NCBI GenBank assembly: GCA_032164245.1
Contig: JAVMKO010000003.1
Location: 29,883,390 to 29,947,389, forward strand
DNA length: 64,000 nt
Direction: 5' to 3'
Origin: Sternotherus odoratus
Taxonomy: Eukaryota; Chordata; Testudines; Kinosternidae
The position numbers and the translations under genes are program-made. The notes beneath the pieces are model-generated. The model was not told where the DNA came from and ran no database searches. It saw only the letters and a list, made by a program, of their open reading frames with translations. Below, piece after piece: positions 1-12,364 of the stretch; position 1 is the first letter of the stretch; each line of letters starts with the position of its first letter.

Positions 1-1260
1 ATTCCATGCATTCAATTCGGAATGCTCTTCCTGTCTAGGAATGATCGTCCACCCTTACCTTTTTTTTTATGTGCTCACTGTTCATGGCAAGATAAAGGGA
101 TGCATCTAGACCCAACAGTGCTAAATGAGAAATTAGAGTTTATTCACATCAGGGAGTACTTAACTTTTATTCTTTCACAGACAGAATTGAAATGTTTGAA
201 CAAGAAGTTCCCTGACCATCTGAGAAGGACATTTATGTGAGTTGCTACTACAGCAGGCAATAAGAGTATGATTGGAACACTCTCCAATCTCTCTGGGAGC
301 AGCATACTGTGAAAGTGCTAATAAATAATATTTTTTTTCTATTTAAATGTATCTCTAAAAGAGATTGTTCTAACCTACTGTGTCTCTAGAGAATCAGGCC
401 AGAGAGATGTAAACAAACTTGAAGATGAAGGTTGCCACATGAATGGCAGAAAATTCATGGACTGGGTCTAGGTTTGTTTGGTGGGAGTGAGAAAATTACA
501 ACTGCTCCAATTACTAACTGGTGTGAATGTGGTTCACTCAAAATATAAAGAGGAAACTTGATACCCTGCACAAAGAGGAATATAGGACATAAACTGAAAA
601 GAACAGGTTTCAATACCAAAATGTGCAGTAACTATTTAACAAACTACAATACATTATTAAGAGGGGAACAGTCTTGAGGAAAAATATTGGGGAGGGGGGT
701 ACAATTGAATGCAAAGAGAACTAATTTACACCGAGAACTGGAAATCCCTACTAAACACCCTGGGAAGCTAGCAGCCAGAGAGTAAAAACAAAGGTGATAA
801 CAAGAGGAGAGAGGAAATGAGGACAATATTTTTAACTGAATACCCCAAACTGGTGGTGATGGTTTTTCAGGATCTATTTTAATGAGCCAGATTCAGCCAG
901 GAATAAGCGTCTGCCACCAAAAAAAGAGGTTGGGCCAAAAAATTGTGCTCTGCTACATTCATGATACAGACACAACATGATTAGACATTCTAACTACATC
1001 CTTCATCAGCCTCCTAGCTGCAGTTGCTCCCATTCCTCTTTGGTATGCATGCCACCATGCCTTGCTGTCTCTGACTTTCAGGCAGTCATCTTGATGCAGA
1101 CTCTCCTTTAAATTACTAATCCTACAAACCATCTGAGAAATCCTTTATTTCTTTTTCTGACTGCTCCTCTGGGCATCAGACTCCCACTTGACAGGCACCC
1201 AAATAGCTATTTGTTTTGGAGTTATCTTTTGTGTAGCCAATTTTTTTAGTTTATTATTCA
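1..1260. other. AT-rich sequence without recognised features
   Basis: I see no gene, clear repeat boundary or RNA gene here. The short open frames have no family resemblance. It is probably ordinary intergenic or intronic sequence. Confidence 0.5.
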
Positions 1261-1269
1261 TTTATTGTG

Positions 1270-3080
1270 TGATGTTATGTTAGATATATTCATTGTATGT
1301 TAATTAGAATGAATCTGTAGGATTATAAAAATATATGATTGATCAGTATATAGAGGAAACAAGCATTAGACATGGGTAAGACAAGCTGAAGGTTGAGACC
1401 TGCAAGATTTTAGCTTAGCTATTTTAGGCCTTGGAGACAAGAAATGATGACATAAGTGACCAGAAAATAACCCGATACCCTAAAATGATGGGAAAAGGGG
1501 TACCAACTGGTAAGATTGTGAAAAATTACCCAGATTAGTATTAAATTATAAAAATACTCTAAAGGTGCATCTGTCTCCAACATGCCTAATAACCACAGGG
1601 GACAGGTATTAATGAGAATAAAGGGAAATTACACAGATTATAGAAAATTGGAGTCCCCTAAATTACCTGGGGACACAAACCAATAAGAAAAAAAAAGGTT
1701 GACACTTTTATGGACATGCAACATGTAAGATGGGGTACCCCCAGCCCTTATGCTCTTGAGTACAAAGGCTGGGTCTCTTCTATGCCAGACCAACAAGTCC
1801 TTTTCCCCCCACACCCCTACCTTGCCAGTTGGGGTTCTTGGGGTTACCAATCTGCCACCAATCGGGTATACTTCCAAAACCTTGGAGGGGCCCCCGATCT
1901 TCCCTAACCCTGACTTTTTACCCCCTCCCTGGGTTTTAAAGTCAGACACCGGAAAACTGCTTCCCTTCACCCTGACCAGCTGAAGGCAGACTTCCCTTAA
2001 CCCTGTCTCTCTCAACCTGAGAGCCAGACCCTAACCTTGTACCCCTTCCTGGGATTTAAAGTCAGATACCTGGAGGCTGCTTTCTTTCCTTCACCCTCCC
2101 TGGCTGAAGGCAGACTTCCCCCCACCCCGTCTCTCTGTACCTGAGAGGCAGACACCTGGAGACTGCTTCCTCCCTCCCCCGTCTAACCTGACGGTAAGGA
2201 GAGACAGTCTCCACACTCCAGCTAGGCCCCTAGCTGCCCTGGTTCCTATTCCCTTCCCTTCCCCCTTCCCAGACTGGAAGCAGAGAAAAACCCAAAGGGA
2301 AATAAACCAGACGGTTTTATAACTAGAAAATTTAATAAAGAAAAAGGTTAAAGCAGAAATACAGACACTTTACATTTGGGGTTTCCCACTTTGGTCTGAA
2401 AAGGAAAGGACACCCCAAAAGGCACGGCTTAATAGAAGAATCAAATGGTAATACTCACATTAGCTAAGTAGAAGTATCAGAAAAAGGTAGAGCCATCTTT
2501 ATAGCCAAAGATGGTCTAGAACCCTTGCCAGCTACCTTGGCAAGTTTCCTGCCTCATGTGCAGCCAAGATGGATCTCCCCTGGCCCTGGCCTCCTCACTG
2601 GAGACCAGCCAAGATGGAACTGACTGTTTTGCTCCTCCCTTCTTCATGGGCTCGAGGCTCCTCCCTCCTCCATGGCAGGGAAACTCCTACGTTACCTGTC
2701 TCAGATAACAAACCCCACCCAGGCAAGGCACACTGTGTTAGATAACATAGCCCAACCCAGGCAAGGCACCCTTCACACTTATAACACAACAAATATAGAT
2801 ATAGACAGAATCACATTATAAAAGGGGATACCCGGCATGGAAAAAGTGAGCTCCCTATAGGAGGCTTCAGCAGGAACCATTTCTCTACTGATGATCAGGC
2901 CACGAGAGACCCATCAGACCCTAACACTGTTATTATGAATGTGAGTATAGCTATATTTCTAACTTGTGCATAGGTCTATATAGAATTTCTATATGCATGA
3001 ATATTCATAACTTTCATTTTAATTGTAATAAAAGTTAAACAGTCTAGACCCTGTACTTGTGACTGTCTTTGTGTTCACTA
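1270..3080 (+). mobile_element. Outer LTR (retroviral type), interrupted by a second LTR
   Basis: A TATAAAA box lies near 2815, and an AATAAA polyadenylation signal lies near 3026, about 210 bases downstream. This is the promoter/polyA layout of a plus-strand LTR. The upstream half (about 1270-1723) is separated from the TATA half by the LTR at 1724-2786. The outer ends are estimates because I found no clean target duplication. No gag, pol or env sequence is visible, so it would be a solo LTR. Confidence 0.4.
1724..2786 (-). mobile_element. Solo LTR with perfect 5-bp target duplication CAACA
   Basis: The element begins TGTAAG and ends CTTATAACA, the TG...CA form of LTR ends. It is flanked by CAACA at 1719-1723 and 2787-2791. 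The reverse complement of 'ctttatag' near 2490 supplies a TATA-like box for minus orientation. The interior has pyrimidine-rich blocks repeating 'cctgagaggcagac'-like phrases between about 1900 and 2200. A relative sits at 10097-10821 and ends CTTATGACA. The small open frames inside are not genes. Confidence 0.75.
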
Positions 3081-3308
3081 CTTTTGGTCTTTATGTGCTC
3101 CTAGAGACTAACTCTGAAGCAAGTAGCAGAGGTGACTTTCACTCAGTTAAGCTTGAAACAGTAGAGCTGAACCAGGGTGATGTAATAGCACATTACAAAA
3201 TTCACTTTAAATAAACTAAAAGGCTAGATTTGAAATAATGTTGACCTTAACAAGTGCTTTAAAATAAGCCATCTGTGCTTTCTTTAACAAGACCAATAGC
3301 ATTCAAGA

Positions 3309-3560
3309 GGATTCATAGATTTTAAAGCCAGAAGGGACCATTAGATCACCTACTCTAATCTTCTATATAACATAACACTGTCACATCTTCCAGTTACTCA
3401 TGAGCCTAATGACTTGTGTCTGGCTAAAGGATATCCTTCAGAAAGTCTTGATCTGAAAACATTACAAGGTGGAGAATTGACCACTTCTCTTGATAGTTTG
3501 GTCTAATCAACTTTACTGTTAATGTGCTTTATTTCTAATTTGAATTTGTCTGACTTATTT
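3309..3560 (-). mobile_element. CR1-type LINE 3' end fragment
   Basis: The stretch 'catagattttaaagccag' followed by 'aagggaccattagatcacc' is the antisense form of a common sauropsid CR1 3' untranslated region. It is old and diverged, and no coding sequence remains. Confidence 0.6.
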
Positions 3561-4594
3561 AAGGATATATGTATAGAGTTTAACAAATAGACCTGCATTT
3601 TAGGTCTTGTGATTTTCCTTCAACTGGCTGATGATATGAGTAAGACCACTTGATTAGATACACTTTAAGGCAAGCTACCTTGTGCATGCTAATCTATAAA
3701 GACCTACTTAATTTACAGTATTGCAGATCCTGCAATATTAGGCTTGCACCATAATTTTGGTAGCCGAGTGGCTGATCATGGGAGCCTTAGCTGCCAGCTG
3801 CCCAGGACACACACTACCTGCTCCACATTAATGACTCTGTATAATGCAGGTTACGAAAACCTTAGCGGCATGGCATAATGCTTGAGTGTTTACATTGTTT
3901 CTGCAATTTTTAAACAAATAGGACTTCTCTTGCTTTTCCAAATTACCACACTTAATAAAGGTTAGGTATTACTTTTCCACAGTTTTTCATGTCTTGTCCA
4001 CAACTCAGCTGCAATTATTTGACAATCCTCCCATGATTCAAGTAGAGCCTTAATTATGGACTACAAAGAAAAACCAGAACCCAGGTTTTGACAGGGAAAT
4101 GAAGGAAGTTTGATTTTAAAATATTTGTTTTAAAGGGGGGTTATAATTTTAATCCTGCACATAAATTCACTTTGTAATTTGAGTGATTTGGCATCTTATT
4201 TTTTTTCTTCCCAAAACACAGACAAATGCACTGCCATCCACTTTTCAGATACAATAGATCCAGCTATCTTGCTCACAGTTGGAGCCACCGCTATGTCATT
4301 AAAAAGATTTCTAGCTGTGCAACTGTTCAGATTACTCATGTGTTTTATCTGGTCCTAACTAACATTGAATCAGTTCTAAAAGACTATTGCATAGTTTGCT
4401 AAAAGAAAAAAATCTTTACATTGTGGTTACTTCCTTTCTAATTTTTCAATTAACATTTGTCATAACAAATATATAAAATAATGGATTTAGCTATAAATTG
4501 GGCCCATAGTAATTATTGCCTAAATAAATAACATGTTTTAATTCTACATATATTACTTTTTTTCCTCTCAAGTATTTATTTTCATTTGGTTCAG
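3561..4594. other. Unassigned AT-rich sequence
   Basis: No repeat family or gene recognised. The last 40 bases are pyrimidine-rich and lead into the candidate splice acceptor at 4594. Confidence 0.4.
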
Positions 4595-4688
4595 ATTGTG
4601 ATGGCGATAACCAGCTCTGTAATGCTAACAGGCCCGTCCACATCAGCATCTCATAACAATTCACTTGGACATGAATCTCAAAGAAGTG
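4595..4688 (+). CDS. Candidate internal exon, unidentified protein
   Basis: A pyrimidine tract (tttttttcctctc, then ttttcatttggttcag) ends in AG at 4594. A strong donor, AAGTG|GTGAGTA, follows 4688. The 94-bp interval is open in one frame only; the other two frames have stops. The 31 codons begin I-V-M-A-I-T-S-S-V-M-L-T-G and end S-L-G-H-E-S-Q-R-S, with one base left over (phase 1). It is rich in Ser and Thr, with no recognisable domain. An internal ATG at 4601 has G at -3 and G at +4, so a first coding exon is also possible. The surroundings are non-repetitive, unlike most of the window. I do not recognise the protein; chance co-occurrence of splice-like sites remains possible. Confidence 0.4.
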
Positions 4689-6580
4689 GTGAGTATAGCA
4701 ATTCACTCAAATGTTAAAATAGTTCAAAGAAATGTAATGATATTGTTCTCCCTATCTGTTTGCTATGATTGATATCCTTGTATTTAGTTAGCCTTAGATC
4801 AAAAGTGTGTATTAGTACTAAGATGAGCAGGTGTTTGATGTGTAAACTGCATGAAAACTGATCAAGGATTCTTTCTGGCTCTCCCATTGTTGAAATGATT
4901 GTCTGTAACTAAATGCAATATATATAATTGCCCATCAAATGGCATCTAAACTTTGGAACTGAAAATGAAGAAGCAGGTTAACTGCAAAGCAGGGGTCACT
5001 GTGTTCAACAATGGAAAATCCACAAACTCATGCTGTGGTGGGAACACTTGTCAGATAGCCTTTCAGGAAAATCAGCTCTAAGAAGAAATTCTGGTAGTGA
5101 CTTGGTATCTCTGGAATGAAGGATTCTGACAGGGGGAGTCCTGAGTGATTAGACAGAGATCCCCAAAGCCTCTTTGGGTAACCCTAAAAGACTGGTGGAA
5201 AACTAGCAAATACTACATCTCTGTTATCATTTGGACTACAAACTTGGACTCACCTGTAATGCATTTTACCTGCTTTAACCTCCCAGTAACATTTCTTTTT
5301 GTTAGAAAATAAATCTTTAGTTAATTTATTAGAGAAATTGGCTACAATGTTGTTTTCTGTGTGAGATCAAGAGTACTGATCCAAACTAGGATAAGTAACT
5401 GCCCCTTTGGGGTTGGGAGTCACAGTGCTTTTTGGTTTTAACAACCTTTCATCATTTAGTCCACTTTGTCTGGGTGACACGATACACTGGAGAGCCTGAG
5501 GGAGATAGTTTTACCATGGAGTGACAGGTTAATGTAGTAATCCAGGAGTGCACAGCTGTTACTGGCTTGGTGAAAGATTCAGGAAAGGATGTTCTATCAG
5601 CACATGGGTAGGACTATCTGCTTTTGATGGTAGAGGAAAAATATTTTTCTACTATACCCCTAGCTTATGATGATCCCAAAGAGTAATTTCAATGCAGGCC
5701 CTAGGGTTAAGGTTTAAGGTTTCTACTCACCACTATTGATCTCAGCCAGAAATAAGGCCATTCAGGTTAACAAAAATTAGGAAATATATATTAATAGGTA
5801 GTTGATTTTAGAAGTGTCGGTGGGTGAAAGAAACAAATAGGAAAGTGAGCATCCTGCAAGAGACTTACCCAGTATTTAGAAACTGCTTTTACCATGCCTC
5901 TAAATTAAATTGTGAAGAGATGGAGTAAGTCAGAGAGACGGAGGAGAGAGAGAAGAGTTACATCGTCAGATATTTAACACAATTTTTCTGTGTTTTGATT
6001 TAATCTTTTTCTGTCACATACTGAGCAAGATTCCTTAAGAGAGAGAGAGAGAGAGATGAATAAAGGGAATATTAATATTTTAAGAAAACATGCTTTCTTT
6101 AATGTTTTCAAACAGATTGATCTTTTGAATATCACTGAGAAATGTGCACTGGCAGTTTGGATTTGGTGATCTGCGTTGGACAGCTATCAAAAAAATTGTC
6201 TCAATCTAGTCCTCACTGCAGCTGCTGTCCAAACTCCCATTGACAACATGGGTGCAAGACTGGGCCCTTACAAAGGAAGTGGGAAATATTTAGACATTCA
6301 AAACTACATCATTAATTTTTTTCTAGAGTCACACCTTAACAGGATGCTCCAGACTTCAGTTAGATTAAAGCACTTAATTCCTTCGGTAACTAAACTGTGT
6401 GCCACAGGCAGTGAACAGAAGAGACCAAGCAAGAACCAGCCTGGGGCTCCTCAGGACTGGGAACAATAGCACAAAAAGGGAAAATGATGGCCTAGGGGTT
6501 GCAAACAGATGCTGTTTGCCAGCACTAAATACAGTGATGTAGGACTTGTGGGATCCTATGAATAGGCTTTTAAACAAATG
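4689..6580. other. Unassigned sequence with a short GA repeat
   Basis: No gene recognised. A (GA)n tract lies at about 6039-6056. Around 6360-6470 the sequence resembles 6700-6760 ('actaaactg...tgccacaggcag...gaacag'), so part of it is probably another diverged copy of the CR1 3' region annotated next. Confidence 0.4.
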
Positions 6581-6586
6581 GGATAT

Positions 6587-7000
6587 CATAGAGTTTAAGC
6601 TTAGAAGGGACCATTTGATGATCTAGTCTGACCTCCTGTATATCACATGCCATCACATTTCACCCAAATACCCCTATGTTGAGCCCTTTGAATTCAGTTA
6701 AACTAAAGCTTTTCAGTTCTCAAGAGACTAAACTGTTACATGCCACAGGCAGAGAACAAGACATAGCCAAGGCTCCACCAATGCCCAAGGGCCTTGCCAT
6801 GGCAAGGAAATGATTAGGTGAGACATGACCAGGAGATCTAGATGACCCCCACTCATACTGCAGAGAAATGCAATCGTCACTCCAATTTCCCAGCCAATCG
6901 ACCGCGGGAAAATTCCTTCCCAACTCCAAATCTGGCACTTAGTTATATCCTGGGCACGTGAGTAGGACACATTATCCAGTCATCTAAAACGGAAATGGTA
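6587..7000 (-). mobile_element. CR1-type LINE 3' region fragment
   Basis: It starts 'tcatagagtttaagcttagaag' and continues through 'tctagtctgacctcctgtat'. Near 6905 is 'gggaaaattccttcccaactcc', all in antisense. These phrases are typical of turtle CR1 3' ends. No intact coding frame. Confidence 0.55.
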
Positions 7001-7399
7001 AAGAATTCTTTTAAGCATTGGTCTATTACAACCAGTAGCCCAGCTCCAGCAGTGGCCAATCCCTAATGCTTCAGAGCAAAATAACAATAAAAATCCCCAA
7101 GACTATATGAAATCAATTGTGCATCAGGGAAAAAAAACAAAATTGCTAAGCAGTGCAGGCACCCAGCCATCCTGAAGCATGAGATTCCCCATTCATTCAT
7201 TCCATCATGATATGGGAATGATTGATAATGTCATATGGAACCCTCCTGTAGGTTTTGGGGGGCAACACTGCAGCTGTTCTACAAAGAGTAAAATCCTGAT
7301 CTAGAGAAGACACCAATAGGGCATAGTCTGGTTCTTAATTATTATGGCCCAATTTAGGAAAGCATTCCTATTGACGAAAGGAGCTTAAGCATAGGGTTA

Positions 7400-8610
7400 G
7401 AACCAAAGGGTTAGAAGGGATCACAAGGGTCTAATCCCCTGCCAAAATGCTGTATTTGTTGTGTCTAAACCATCCAAGACAGATGCTTATCCAGCCTCCT
7501 TTTGAAAACCTCCAGTGAAGGAGCTTCCGCTACCTCCCTAGGCAGTCTGTTCTATTGTCCTACTGTTCTTGTAGTTAAGAATTTTTTTCCTGAAATTTAA
7601 TCTAAATTTGTTATGCTGAAGTTTGAACCTGTTGCCTCTTGTTCTGCCCTCTGTGGCATGAGAGCACAACTTTTCCTCCATTTTTTATGGCAGCCTTTCA
7701 AGTATTTGATGACCTCTATCATGTCCCCCTTAATCGCCTCTTTTCCAAATCAAACATATGCAGTTCCTTCAACCTTTTCTCATATGGTTTGCATTCCATC
7801 CCTTTGATCAACTGTGTCATTCATTCTGGATCCTTTCCTTTCTATACCTTGGTGACCAAATTTGGATACGGTACTCCACCTGAGGCCTAACCAGTGCTGA
7901 GCAGAGCAGTGCTATCACTCCCTTGGTTATCATGCTATGCCATAGTTAAAGCAACCTAAAATTACATTTGCTTTTTTGAGACAGCATCACATTGGTCATG
8001 TTGAGGTTGTGATCCACCACAACTCCCAGATACTTCTGAGCAGTGCAGCTGCCAAGCCAGTTTTCCCCCATTCTGTATTTGTTCATTTGTTTTTTCTTCC
8101 CGAAGTGTAGCACCTTACATTTGTCTTTGTTGAATTCCATTTTTTGTTGCCTATAGCCCAGTTCCCCCATTTATCAAGATCCCTCTGAATCTTAACGCTA
8201 AACTCTAAAGTGTTGTCAACCCCCCGTTTCCTCTCAGCTTTGTGTCATCTGCAAATTTGATCAGTATGCTCTCTACACCTACATCCAGGTCACTGATAAA
8301 GATGTTAAACAATACTGGTTCCAGAGCAGATCGCTGTGGAACCCCAGTTGAGACATCTCTTCAATTCAACATCCTTCCATGATTAGTTACTTTTTATTTG
8401 CAGTTGTGCCACTGGTAGTTCCACCAAGTCTGCATTTTTCCAGCTTACTTATTAGAATGCCATGTGGCACTGTGTCAAAAGCCTTGTTGAAGTCCTAGTA
8501 TTTTATGTCCACCTCATTCCCCCTATGCTCCAAACAAATTACCTAGTCAAAGAAGGAAATCAAATTAGTTTTGTTTTAATAAATCCATGCTGGCTGCTTG
8601 TGATTACCCC
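7400..8610 (-). mobile_element. CR1 LINE remnant (RT C-terminal part and 3' UTR), minus strand
   Basis: Antisense CR1 runs from 'ggttagaagggatcacaa' near 7400 to 'tccatgctggctgcttg' near 8585. The minus-strand frame 7946-8170 encodes K-M-E-F-N-K-D-K-C-K-V-L-H-F-G followed by Y-L-G-V-V-V-D, the conserved segment just after the palm domain of CR1/L2-type reverse transcriptases. The upstream catalytic part is broken by frameshifts. The copy is 5'-truncated and not functional. Confidence 0.75.
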
Positions 8611-9248
8611 TTCATTCCCTTGAAATTGAATGTTTTATATATTGCTCTGGTACAGAATACAATTTTTCACACTGCTGTAGAAAATAAGCACTACACACCA
8701 CTTGGTCAACAGAAAACATTTCTTTCCTACCATCTGAGTGTCTGGCACAATTCCACATGCAAATATGCTTCGGTTATATTCAGAATCTAACTGTTTCCAG
8801 TTGTACGGGATTTGCTGAGTCCGAGATATGTCTTGTGCCTCCGCAGCACTCCTTTATAAGCTTACATTTTCAGTTTTAAGTAGCAGTAAATAAAACAAGA
8901 CAATAAGTTCCAATGCAGATACTATGGCTGAAGAAAGGCTAGAAGATAAAAAGGGTAAATTGCATGAAGTGCTTTATGGATTAAAAAAAAAAAAGCCCAG
9001 TTTCTCTCTACTCTATATTAAAAAAGTCCTAATTCATTGGGTTTACAAAATTGTAAATGAGAGTAGAATTTACTCCAGTGCTTTTAAAATATTACCTGAT
9101 GCAGCCAAGAAGATGTTGACAATGAAATAGGGAGCATTTCACTCTGAGTCACTGGATCAAGTGCAGTTCAAATGTGGCAGTAGACACCACCAAGTGCTAG
9201 CAATTGACATATATGTGATCTGCATGAAATGAGTCAGCCGCTTTAGTC

Positions 9249-9575
9249 CAGTGGGTCTCAACCAGGGGTCTGGGATCCCCTGGCAGGTCACAATCAGGAT
9301 TCAGGGGGTCATCCAAGCCTGGCTGGCATTAAACTCGCTAGGTCCAGGGCAGAAAGCCGAAGCCCGACCATGCAGAACTGCACACCAGGGCGCCGAGCCA
9401 AAGCCTGAAGCCAAAGCCTGAGCTACTTAGCTTTGCAGTGGTGAGGAAATTGCCTGCCTATCGCGGGCCCTTTTACATGCAGAAAAACAATTGTTGTTCC
9501 ACAGCCCAGCTGTGGCGTTCTTATAGCATGTTGGAGGTAAAAGAGGCTCGGAAAGAAAAAGGTTGAGAACCCCTG
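9249..9575. mobile_element. hAT-type non-autonomous DNA transposon
   Basis: Terminal inverted repeats are CAGTGGGTCTCAACC and GGTTGAGAACCCCTG, a well known hAT end type. The flanking 8 bases (9241-9248 and 9576-9583) match at only about half of positions, so the target duplication is eroded. The interior is 'aagcc/agcc'-rich and non-coding. Confidence 0.65.
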
Positions 9576-10089
9576 TCCTAGAGGACATCTGACCAACCTG
9601 TCATTACCAGTTGAACTCTTATTGGCATATGTAGCAAACACCAGTGTCTGAGGTACTGTGCAGAATGAACAACCGTCTCATCTCTAGCCACAGTGTGTCC
9701 AACAAGGTTGAGGAAAGTTGGTGTAACAGAAGAGAAAGTGACACTACTTCTATAGTGGCCATGCTGTACTGTACCAGGTCTCTGACTAAGGGATTTTGTT
9801 TCCATGGGTCTCATTCTGGGTCCTTGCTCAAGCATGCATTCCTTTTTAAAAAGAGTCCTGTGACCCTACCCCAATGTTGGCTCTTAGGCTGTTTCTTCTA
9901 ACATGTTAATATTTAAATGCTTGCAAATGAGGATCTGGAATTTATACAAGAGTTTATACAAATAAATAGATGTGCAAATTTTATCCTGAAAACTGAGGAT
10001 CTGAATGCAGAGAAATTAATACATACTTATTATATATAACAAAATATTGCAGAATATTAGTGAGATCGTAGGGAGAAATTAATCTCTAT

Positions 10090-11110
10090 GGGCTGGTGTG
10101 AAGAGAGAGACCCTCCCCTTACTCTAAACACTGGGGTTCAAGTGAGAGGTCATGACCCCTTAACTGTAAACTGCTTCCCAGCCTAAGTTAAAGCTTTCCC
10201 CCCCAAACCCCACACTCTACCAGTTGGGAAATTGGGGTACCACTGCCACCATTCATGTGAATCTCCAATACCCTGGAGGGGGGCACACGAACACCCCAAA
10301 CTTCCCCTCCCTCTTCCTGAGAGATTGGGACACTCACAGACTGCTCCCCACTCCCTTTCTAGCCTGAAGGGAGAGAGAGATGCAGCACACCGGCTCACAA
10401 GCTGTGCCTGCCAAATTTAAAGCTAGGACTACTTTAAGGGAATAACCAAATGCTTTTTCTAACAAAAAAGGTTTAATAAAGAAAAGAGAACAAAGCATAC
10501 ACTTACAATACAACTTCACAGATATAGAGCTTCCTAATCCCTCTGGAAGGTTAGTGACACGCTAATCAGGTACAAAATTATTACATCAAAATGTTACAAA
10601 ATGTTAGTCTACTTAAAGCTTATGAAGGAAAAGCAGGAAGTTCTCTCTAGCTATGGAGAGACAAGAACTGGGCAGTTGTCCAAAGCTGGGACTGAAGAGA
10701 ACTGAAACTAACCCTCCCCCTCTGTCCCTGGGATGGGAGCTCTTACGTCACTCCCTCTCAGGTTTAGCTAACCCCATACAGGTAAAAACCAGCAACTCTC
10801 AAGCACTTCACACTTATGACAGCTGGTCTTCACTACCCGCCGAAGTAGCGGGTAGCGATCAATCTTCTGGTGATCGATTTCTCATGTCTTGTGAAGACAC
10901 GAGAAATCGATTGCCTGCAGCGTCCCCGTTGACTCTGGAACTCCAGCTTGCCGGGAGGCGCAAGCTGGAGTTGACGGGGGAGCACACCGCCGACTGCTGC
11001 CACTGTGAGGCGGCTGCAGATACGCAAACTTCAGCTATGTGATTCACGTAGCTGAAGTTGCGTATCTGCAGTCAACCCCTCCCCCCCCCCCCCGTAGTGA
11101 GGACCAGCCC
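10090..11110. mobile_element. Multi-hairpin MITE (PIF/Harbinger-like), split by an LTR
   Basis: Outer ends are GGGCTGG (10090-10096) and CCAGCCC (11104-11110), with TAT on both outer sides. The left inverted repeat continues 'tcttcactacccgcc' at 10827, after an LTR insertion; the right end reads 'gtagtgaggaccagccc'. With the LTR removed the element is about 290 bp. It contains four successive hairpins: ctacccgc/gcgggtag near 10831-10855, one near 10870-10911, one near 10924-10979, and one near 11015-11070 with about 20-bp arms. The 'gcctg/ggctggtcttcac' end resembles the larger Harbinger element starting near 61763. Confidence 0.7.
10097..10821 (-). mobile_element. Solo LTR inserted in a MITE terminal repeat, 5-bp duplication GCTGG
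   Basis: The ends are TGTGAAG and CTTATGACA. GCTGG occurs at 10092-10096 and again at 10822-10826; both copies derive from the MITE terminal repeat GGGCTGGTCTTCAC. The 3' end matches the LTR at 1724-2786, as do the interior phrases 'ccctgg...gggaaa' and 'tttaataaagaaa', so they are one family in the same orientation. Confidence 0.75.
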
Positions 11111-11469
11111 TATGTATAAAGCAAGCACAAAGCTCATGTCCCATATAAGTTTTCAAAATAGGATTTAAGTGGTCTTTGTACTATGGCAAGTTTCTCCCTT
11201 ACTGCATAAGAAATCTGAACTGGACAATGAAGATGGAAACTTTAATGACAGGTTATTTTACACTGATGTTTCCCCTTTCTTCAGGGCAGTATATATTTTC
11301 CTGTGAAAGTAGCAATAGGCCCCTATATTTACTCAATAGCTGTCCAAACAGTAGCTCATACTTTGTGAACATTTAGGCACTGAGAAAAGCCTTTCTTGGT
11401 CAGGAATCGATGACTCCTTTAGTATACTGTATGCTTGTTTATAATTAAAAGTTTCCCTCTTTAGTGAAG

Positions 11470-11655
11470 AATTAGAGGGGTAGCCGTGTTAGTCTGGAAT
11501 TGCAGAAGTGACAAAGAGTCCTGTGGCACCTTGAAGACTAACTAAAGTATTGAAGCATAAGCTTTCGTGCGCTAATACCCACTTCATTAGTCCACAAAAG
11601 CTTAAGCTTCAATACTTTAGTTAGTCTTTAAGGTGTCACAGGAGACTCTTTGTCA
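11470..11655 (-). mobile_element. Penelope-like element tail, inverted-repeat form, with 14-bp duplication
   Basis: Flanked by CCTCTTTAGTGAAG at 11456-11469 and 11656-11669. The left part reads 'ggtagccgtgttagtctgg...cctgtggcacc...aagctttcgtg'. The right part is the reverse complement of 11509 to about 11572, giving a hairpin with a loop of roughly 20-25 bases. The outermost 39 bases (11470-11508) are not present on the right arm. No coding sequence. The link to PLEs comes from the same tail type abutting PLE coding sequence at 20601-21757. Confidence 0.7.
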
Positions 11656-12038
11656 CCTCTTTAGTGAAGTAATGAAAAAAAAATCAAACCTTTTAACTTG
11701 TAAAAGTCACAATAAATAAGAAAAAATAATGAGCACCTAGGCTAATGCATGTAACCGTGTAAAGTTCACAAGTTTATTGATGTTACTGTGGAAAGAGAAA
11801 AAGTTTTCTTCAAAAATGGTTTTTCATCAGAAAAGACAGCATTGCTTTGGTTTATAATTTGGAGGTTCTTCACCACATTTTCTCTTCCTTAACATGAAAT
11901 TTTAGATTCTTTGGAAAGCAGCAATATTACAGATTTTTTTTTTCAAATTTGAGAACCAAAAATTGTCCCCCCCCCCCCAACTTGTTTCCACTCTCTCACT
12001 CATAAGTCAAAATACTTACCCAACCCTTTTAAACATAG

Positions 12039-12300
12039 GCGCCAACTCCTTGGGTGCTCCGGGTCTCAAGAGACCATAGAATAAAATAGTGGGTGCTCAG
12101 TACCCAGGAGTCAGAGCTTGAGTGTGGAATGTGATGAGTTCTGTGCTGCTGACACTTTCCACTCTTGAGGACGGGAGTTTCTTTATGAACAGAGGCAGGG
12201 TGATTAAGATAACAATAAATAAATAAATGTCAATAAATAAAAATAAGGATCATTAGATTTGAATGCTTTCAATTCTTGGGCACCCCAATCAAAAGATTGG
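12039..12300. mobile_element. Fragment of a DNA-transposon-like repeat
   Basis: 'taggcgccaactccttgggtgctcc' resembles a repeat end common in turtle genomes as I remember it. The right boundary is unclear, and an (AATA)n tract lies inside near 12215-12240. Confidence 0.3.
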
Positions 12301-12364
12301 AAACAAAGGATTGGAATAAATGGTCCCTTTTCAGAATAGAGAGAAGTAAATAGAGGTTCCCCTA

